Below, in pieces: positions 58,707 through 64,000 of a DNA stretch of 64,000 nt. Made by a program: the position numbers and the translations under genes. The notes under the pieces were generated by a model, which saw only the letters and a program-made list of their open reading frames with translations, did not search any database and was not told where the DNA came from. Positions within the stretch are counted from its first letter, which is position 1, and each line of letters starts with the position of its first letter. The DNA is from Brachypodium distachyon (taxonomy: Eukaryota; Streptophyta; Magnoliopsida; Poales; Poaceae): the NCBI RefSeq assembly GCF_000005505.3, contig NC_016132.3, positions 5,146,001-5,210,000 on the forward strand, in the 5' to 3' direction.

Positions 58707-59833
58707 TGAGCCCGGCGGTACTCCTCGAAGGAGTCCGTCGGTCCACCGTTGTCAGAAGTTTCGTCCTCACCTCCTTTCTTCATGCGTTTCTTATCTTGAT
58801 TTTTCTGTGGTGTGCTCTGGTTGCTTGCCAGCAGCTCCTCTCTTGACCTTCCGTCTGCACCATCTGCCAGCATGGGAACATCCGAGGATTTGGGTTGCGA
58901 CTTCTCGAGGGCAAGCCGCTTGCGTGCCGACTTAGCTGGATCATTGATCTCATAGTCCATGACTTCATTGCCATCATCATCATCAGCATCATAGGAATTT
59001 GGGACAGGTCTATATTCCTGGGCTCGACCATCTCCGCGTCCCCTACCACGTCCACCCCGGGACGTCTGACGAGGACGCCAGACTGGATCAGCAACAAGCC
59101 AATCTTCGAATATTAGGCTCTCCGGCGGATGCACGCTGTCACCACACTCCAGGTGGCCGTGGCCAAGATGACCACAGACCGCGCAGAACCTCGGTAATTT
59201 TTCGTACCGGATCTTGAACGCCTGGCGTCGCCCGTCCTTGATGACCGTCGATAACTGGGTTAGCACCTTCGCCACCACCAACCAGACGCGGATCCTCACA
59301 TAGTTCCCGCGGGTTGGGGTCTCATCGATCTTGATCACCTCCCCGACCTTACTCGCAAGAGCCCGAATGAGCTTCTCGGTCTTGTACTGTGGCGGCAGAT
59401 CATGGATCTGGATCCACCACGGCGTGCGATCTAGAGCCACCAGAGATGGTTTCGTTACACCATCATACTCCACGATCACAACCGCAAACTTCTTGAAGTT
59501 CCAGGGGCCTTCATCCATCACACGCTGCCAATCTCCAAGACAGAACATCTGCAGCATGAAGAGGTTGTCACCAAGTTCTTGGACCTCAGCCTCCTTCGCC
59601 AGGTTCCATGCAAAGCGCATGGTATCCTGGAAGGCCGTCACGCTAAACGTTTTTGGAGAGTGAACCATGGCCAGCGCCAGCCACTTCGTCTTGATCGTTA
59701 GATCTTCCGATTCTTCGTCAAGGTTGAGGTCATTAAAGCTCTCATTGCCGATCTGGAGTTTCTGGAGGAGATCCTCCACATCGTCACGCTTGGCACCCCT
59801 ACCGCTGGCGCCAAGGTTGTTTGCCGCCACCAT
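58703..59833 (-). CDS. LINE ORF1 (DUF4283 plus zinc knuckle, gag-like)
   Basis: 376 residues from the first ATG (59833, MVAANNLGASGRG); the frame is open another 42 codons upstream but without ATG. The DUF4283 domain is visible (FMLQMFCLGDWQRVMDEGPW, PWWIQIHDLPPQYKTE), then the CCHC_4-type knuckle CAVCGHLGHGHLEC and an Arg/Gly- and Asp-rich tail. ORF1 proteins of LINEs bind the element's RNA. Its stop (TGA 58703-58705) overlaps the ORF2 start in the sequence ATGA. Unlike ORF2 this ORF is intact. Confidence 0.88.
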   Translation of the reverse strand: MVAANNLGASGRGAKRDDVEDLLQKLQIGNESFNDLNLDEESEDLTIKTKWLALAMVHSPKTFSVTAFQDTMRFAWNLAKEAEVQELGDNLFMLQMFCLGDWQRVMDEGPWNFKKFAVVIVEYDGVTKPSLVALDRTPWWIQIHDLPPQYKTEKLIRALASKVGEVIKIDETPTRGNYVRIRVWLVVAKVLTQLSTVIKDGRRQAFKIRYEKLPRFCAVCGHLGHGHLECGDSVHPPESLIFEDWLVADPVWRPRQTSRGGRGRGRGDGRAQEYRPVPNSYDADDDDGNEVMDYEINDPAKSARKRLALEKSQPKSSDVPMLADGADGRSREELLASNQSTPQKNQDKKRMKKGGEDETSDNGGPTDSFEEYRRAQ

Positions 59834-60150
59834 TGCAATGAGGACGCCTGGATCTGGAGGCTGTAGACGGGGTTGGTTCGGGGATAGAAGATTGGTTGTT
59901 GGGTGAAATAGAGAGTGGCATATCTCCAACCGGTGAAATAGAGAGTGGTATAAATCCAATTAACCCGTATAAAAACGGACGCAGCCTTGGCGAGAAGGCA
60001 CGCCGGTTGATCTGGTACAGGCCAGCAGCCAGGGGGCGGTGCATGACCGGGAAGAAAGGGGGCTCGAATGCTCGATCCGGAGAGTTGGGCCTCGGCCTTT
60101 GGGCCATTTGTCTACCCACTATGGGATGCATAAGAAAAACAGAAGTTTCT

Positions 60151-60489
60151 GCACGGTATACGGAAATTCAGTTTACATCTCTGTTTCTTATTCTAAAAAA
60201 AACATCTCTGTTTCTATTTCTTGAAGAAAATCTTCATTCGTCACATGAATTTCTGTTTCTGGACTTGAATTCCGTTTCCCTTTTTTCCCATAACAGACGA
60301 AACTGTCCGTTATGTTTTCATCGTATTCCTTCTATCTCCGATACGGTTTACACTACTTGTGCTGTACATATGTACCTTCGGAAAAGAAAAAGAACACATA
60401 CTGGCTATTGAACATAAGCAAGCTCAGGCCAGCCAGCCTCCGAGAAAGAGGCTAAACTGCTACTCTTATTCTAAATTCTTCACTCAAAT
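60151..60489. other. Intergenic, transposon-like
   Basis: T-rich with several ttctgtttct/ttccgtttcc motifs, resembling subterminal repeats of hAT elements. No gene. Confidence 0.3.
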
Positions 60490-61074
60490 TTATTATATAC
60501 TAAAAGCAATATGAGGGGTACCGAGAGGAACCACCACGTTGATCCACATCAGCTGAATTATTATGGTCGTTAGATCTGAGATATACAGAAAGACAACCGT
60601 TGGATCTACGTGACACACAATTTTTTTTAAACGTAAACCGGATTTAACGTCACGTGTATCTTAATCCTAACGGACTCCAAGTCTCCAACGCTGTACGTGC
60701 AGTTTGTTTTTTTATTTTTATTTTATTTTATTTTTGAAACAGACGCGGTACGTGCAGTTTGCATCCATACATACCCGTCCATGCCCTGAACCCATCCACC
60801 GGTCACGTCCATGCGCTGAACCCATCCATCGGTGAGAGCTCAGGAGAATCGCCGGGCGAGTCAAGGCATGTGCATGCATGCTTCATCGATCAATTCACTG
60901 CTCAGCCTATATGCAACTACGGACATGTATTATGATGTAAAAAAAAAATACTACGGGCATTTGTCGAGAGCAATTAAGTGCTTTCACTAACTACACTCAC
61001 GAATTGGGACTACGGGTTATTTGGTGAATTAGCAAAGCTCACTTTTCAAGTTTTCATACGGCCATGAAATCTAA
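60490..61074. mobile_element. Helitron-like 5' terminus, truncated
   Basis: tttattatatactaaaagca followed by atatgagggg and a gatccac segment matches the 5' end of the Helitron at 61219 over about 110 bp, in the same orientation. No 3' hairpin follows before 61219, so this is either a second, 3'-truncated Helitron or the outer 5' end of a nested pair. Confidence 0.55.
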
Positions 61075-61171
61075 TTCTCCTTCCTATTCATAGAAACTTT
61101 CTTAAATTTTGTACTAACTTGGTACAAAGTTGTACTAAATCTGAAATACTTATTATGAATCAGACAGAGTA
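61075..61171. repeat. Stowaway-like MITE
   Basis: ctccttcctattcatagaaa and the complement of ttattatgaatcagacagag are weak inverted repeats around a foldback with acttggtacaaagt in its centre. Confidence 0.55.
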
Positions 61172-61558
61172 TTAGAAACTAAAATCTATATATAATTACG
61201 TTTCATATCTATTATCTATCTATTACATAACTAAAATCAATATGAGGGTATCGAGAGAAGGCTTCACACCGATCCACGTCATTTGAATTTACGTTGGGTA
61301 TGTCCCGTGACGGATCCACGTCCCACATTTTTTTTTGACAAAAAACAGTGGGGAAGTCCCTCATTTTATATAGATTTAATATGGTATGTACAAAGGTTAT
61401 AGACAGGGTAACATGAAAGGGAATCACAAAGAGTCACCCAAGCACTCATGACCTCTTTCAGACTTGGTTTAGTTCTATGTCCAACAAGAATAAAATATTC
61501 CTTGAAAGCTCTGAAGGTAAGGTCCCACAAAAATCACAGAAAGTAAATAGAAATATAG

Positions 61559-61675
61559 TACTCCCTCCGACTCGTATTACTTGTCTCAAATTTGATAAAA
61601 AACGGATGTATCTATGTGTAAAACGCGTCTAGATACATGTAATATTTTGACAAGTAATTCCGGCCAAAGGGAGTA
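61559..61675. repeat. Stowaway MITE nested in the Helitron
   Basis: ctccctccgactcgtattac and a right end reading gtaattccggccaaagggag, with TA at both sides; interior ggatgtatctatgtg. Confidence 0.85.
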
Positions 61676-62775
61676 GTATTTGTGTGAAGGAATGTGGAAT
61701 AATCAGGGTTTGTAATGGATGCACCCAGATATCCTCTTGCTCTGGATCCGTCAGAGGACATATTTGATGGATTAGGAACAAAACATCAAAATGGTTTGAG
61801 GCCCACATAGGCCCAATGCTAACTAAGCCCAAAATTTATATGTATAGTGTTAAACTCAATATTCTGCATTAGCCGATCATGACAAATTTTTCATTGTTCT
61901 TTCCACGAATCACGAGAATATTAAGTAAGAAGCTCACTCAATTTGCCAAAGTCTATATTATGTAAACAAGATTTATTAACAAGTATTAAAAGAATTATAA
62001 TTCTACTTCCAACACATGATCTAAATTTATCTATGGCTACTAATTAACATCACATACGAGCGACTGGCTAGATAACAAATGAGAAAGCATTTACTAATCA
62101 TATTTCGCTACAAAGTCAAAAACCAAACGATTAGCTCACGATCTAAACGGAAATATAGGTATCGATATCATAATTGCGTAAAAATTTAATCTCACATCAT
62201 GATTTTCAGCAAAAAGAATTCACCTACTAATATAGTTTGGCGTACACATGACCCATCGGCGCAATCAAGTGATTGACCAATTTGGCTTGCCAACCTTTTG
62301 TTTTGAACATATGTGATTTATATACCACACATGATTAGTCACCTTAGGTAAGGACCATCGCCTCGCACGTGATCCGGACTTTAATCGAAATACACAACTA
62401 ATATCACCTCAACGATCAATTAATTCGATGCAAAAATTGATCAAGTAACATGTTGTGAACTTTAAATTATGTGCTATGATCTAAAACCACATAAACAATA
62501 TTGTGTCATATTCAAAACACATATGTTGTTTAGCTGACTATATAGCGAGCGCTCTTCGAACTTTACTTGAGTGCATATATGTAGTGCGGTTTACTAATTT
62601 TCGTTCCTAACAACAATCATGCTCATGATCTGAGATGCAATTTCGTTTTCATACTGATCAAATAGCACATACAGATGACACATACACCTATCATTTATTT
62701 GCTAGGCGTTTGAAATAATACAACAATATATATGTTTACGTTAATCAAAATATTAAATATGTATTAAAGATATTT

Positions 62776-62805
62776 CCCGCGCGATTGCGCGGGACACCAT
62801 GCTAG
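62776..62805 (+). other. Helitron 3' hairpin and CTAG terminus
   Basis: A 7-bp GC-only stem with a 4-base loop (62776-62793), then acaccatg and CTAG. The host T follows at 62806. Confidence 0.8.
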
Positions 62806-64000
62806 TTTGCTCAAATATGAATGTATCTGCGAACTGAGCGTAGCTCAGATGATTGGGTCCTTGTGGTGGAAACTAACCGAACCTAACCGGCATTGTGCTT
62901 TCACCTATGTTGACTTCGTCAATCTCAAGATGATGTGCCGGACGAGGACCAGTCTCCCGAAGATGCTCATAGTGTACTGTGTTTCTTAAAAAAAATATGA
63001 ATGCATTTATTATTAAAAAACGTCTGGATAAATGTAATATTTCGACAACAGTTTATGATCGGAGCGAGTATTACATTATACTGGGCAAAGGCAGAACATG
63101 AGTCGCAATCCATTACTGGCAAAATGGCATGGGGTACCTGGGGACTAGTCCAAAATGTTTGCCCCTCTTGGGCAAGCTGACGATAAGAACCAACCGTACC
63201 AACACAGCCGGATACCGGGTATCTACGCAAGACCCAAAACCAGTGTTATTGCCGTGGCGGTGTAACTTGCACCGGGGGATACGGGCACAACACCGGGGGC
63301 ACGCACATGCGCTTGGCACAGAGGAACATGCCTATCCCTTGCAGCAAAAGGAAGGCATCAAGGCGAGCACCACCTCTCGCTGTCGCTGTGTTTTAAAATC
63401 CTGTGACGGAACAGCAAGGAATGAGATGCCTGCATGTTCGATTCAGGGCCCAATCGCCTTGCATGTGACACGGTAATAAATCAGCTTAATTGCAAAGTCG
63501 CTATACATAATCTTACAGTGAGGTAAGTTAAGACACGAAGATTGCTTTATACGAGCTTCATCATGATCGGTCGTCGGTTGATCAAAAGGTTAACAGAAGA
63601 GAAAAAGGTAGTAAAAAAGAAGGAGAGGCAGAAACCGAGATGTAGAAAAGCATGCATTTGATGATTGATTAGATACAGGACCAGCCAGACGGAGAACACT
63701 CGACCTCAACCAAACTGAATTACAATTCTTAGCTACAACCTTCGCCCAAAATGCCGGGACAAAAAATCACAAATCAGGGAAGTAGAGAAGAATCAGAGGG
63801 ATGCAAGAATGGACAGAAAAAAGGAACCGGAATGAACAAATCGAGTTACATACATCACACCCCAAAGAATGCAACAAATCCAACCAACACACCAAATCGA
63901 CCGATCGATCCTAACGACGACGACGAAGACGACAAGAGGAAGAACAGCGACAACACTTGATTTGTTGTCCTGAGGCCGACGCCTCCGGTCCAAGCCGGAT
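62806..64000. other. Intergenic to window end; possible edge of a minus-strand gene
   Basis: A half Stowaway remnant lies at about 62990-63070. At the window edge, minus-strand frames are open from 64000: one ends with TAG near 63911 after KCCRCSSSCRLRRRR, another runs to 63793. Either could be the end of a gene lying mostly outside, but no domain is visible. The rest shows nothing. Confidence 0.3.

Larger units (their letters stand above)
54605..59900 (-). mobile_element. L1-type LINE (non-LTR retrotransposon), decayed
   Basis: Two ORFs (ORF1 58703-59833, ORF2 54637-58706) are followed by a 20-nt 3' UTR and an A run on the minus strand (T run at 54605-54614). The domain order (DUF4283 and zinc knuckle in ORF1; endonuclease, reverse transcriptase, zf-RVT and RNase H in ORF2) is that of plant L1 LINEs. 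The 5' boundary is not certain and lies between 59834 and about 60150. No clear target duplication was found. Confidence 0.88.
54113..59967. mobile_element. Possible inverted-repeat element enclosing the LINE
   Basis: gggttaattggatctatgcc (from 54113) and the complement of the sequence ending at 59967 (gggttaattggatttatacc) are inverted, similarity continuing for about 45 bp through ttggagatatg. The flanks atacaaaaa and gtataaaaa agree at 7 of 9 positions. This fits an older transposon into which the LINE inserted, but the arms are short and the motif is a repetitive one in grasses. Confidence 0.35.
61219..62805 (+). mobile_element. Non-autonomous Helitron
   Basis: The 3' end has the stem cccgcgc-gatt-gcgcggg (62776-62793), eight bases, then CTAG (62802-62805) and a T in the flank, as expected for insertion between A and T. 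The 5' end starts TC after A, most likely at 61219 (tctattacataactaaaatc); 61208 is also possible. The interior is AT-rich with no Rep/helicase gene, so it depends on another element. A Stowaway (61559-61675) lies inside. Confidence 0.75.

Noticed and set aside
63751..63993. Genes at the right edge of the window
   Set aside because: Frames are open on both strands, but no domain, start or conserved segment can be seen; kept only as a note.

Overview
The window is nuclear DNA of a grass, most likely a pooid and plausibly Brachypodium-like. The evidence is GC-rich single-exon genes next to AT-rich multi-exon genes with GT-AG introns, many short Stowaway MITEs ending in CTCCCTCCGT and flanked by TA, and a gene spacing near one per 7-8 kb. 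The species call is inference.

Eight host genes can be supported. On the minus strand: a cationic amino-acid transporter (2724-4589), a DUF616/TOD1-MUCI70-type Golgi protein in four exons (20820-23419), a secreted SOUL heme-binding protein (24651-25436), a DUF538 protein (27106-27600) and a KAT-type Shaker potassium channel in eleven exons (32003-36245). On the plus strand: a chloroplast, probably thylakoid-lumen, TPR-like protein in four exons (10720-11934), a plastid MraY homologue in eight exons (39732-44145) and a single-exon CYP710A sterol C-22 desaturase (47841-49370). They form no pathway or operon; each is an independent plant gene.

Mobile DNA fills most of the rest. From left to right: a poly(A)-type retroposon with a 15-bp target duplication (411-2235); a Pack-MULE with a perfect 9-bp target duplication (5827-7291) carrying a thaumatin-like gene fragment, whose right terminal repeat holds a plastid psaB fragment; a 3.6-kb MULE encoding a FAR1-type transposase with one stop and one frameshift (14091-17665); a long-inverted-repeat element with a tandem-repeat core (18348-19560); a Tourist-like MITE (30638-30967); a LINE with overlapping ORF1 and ORF2 (54605 to about 59.9 kb) between inverted repeats; and a Helitron ending in a CTAG hairpin (61219-62805) with a second Helitron-like 5' end upstream. 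A broken copy of the 3' end of the DUF616 gene lies 8.4 kb from its parent.

The most notable observations are: the MraY homologue has lost residues aligned with the third catalytic aspartate and the HHH motif while keeping an otherwise intact gene; the nested Pack-MULE/plastid DNA insertion; the exon structure and breaks of the FAR1-type MULE; and a duplicated start region that gives the potassium channel a short upstream ORF. All exon borders were read by eye from splice signals, reading frame and family similarity.
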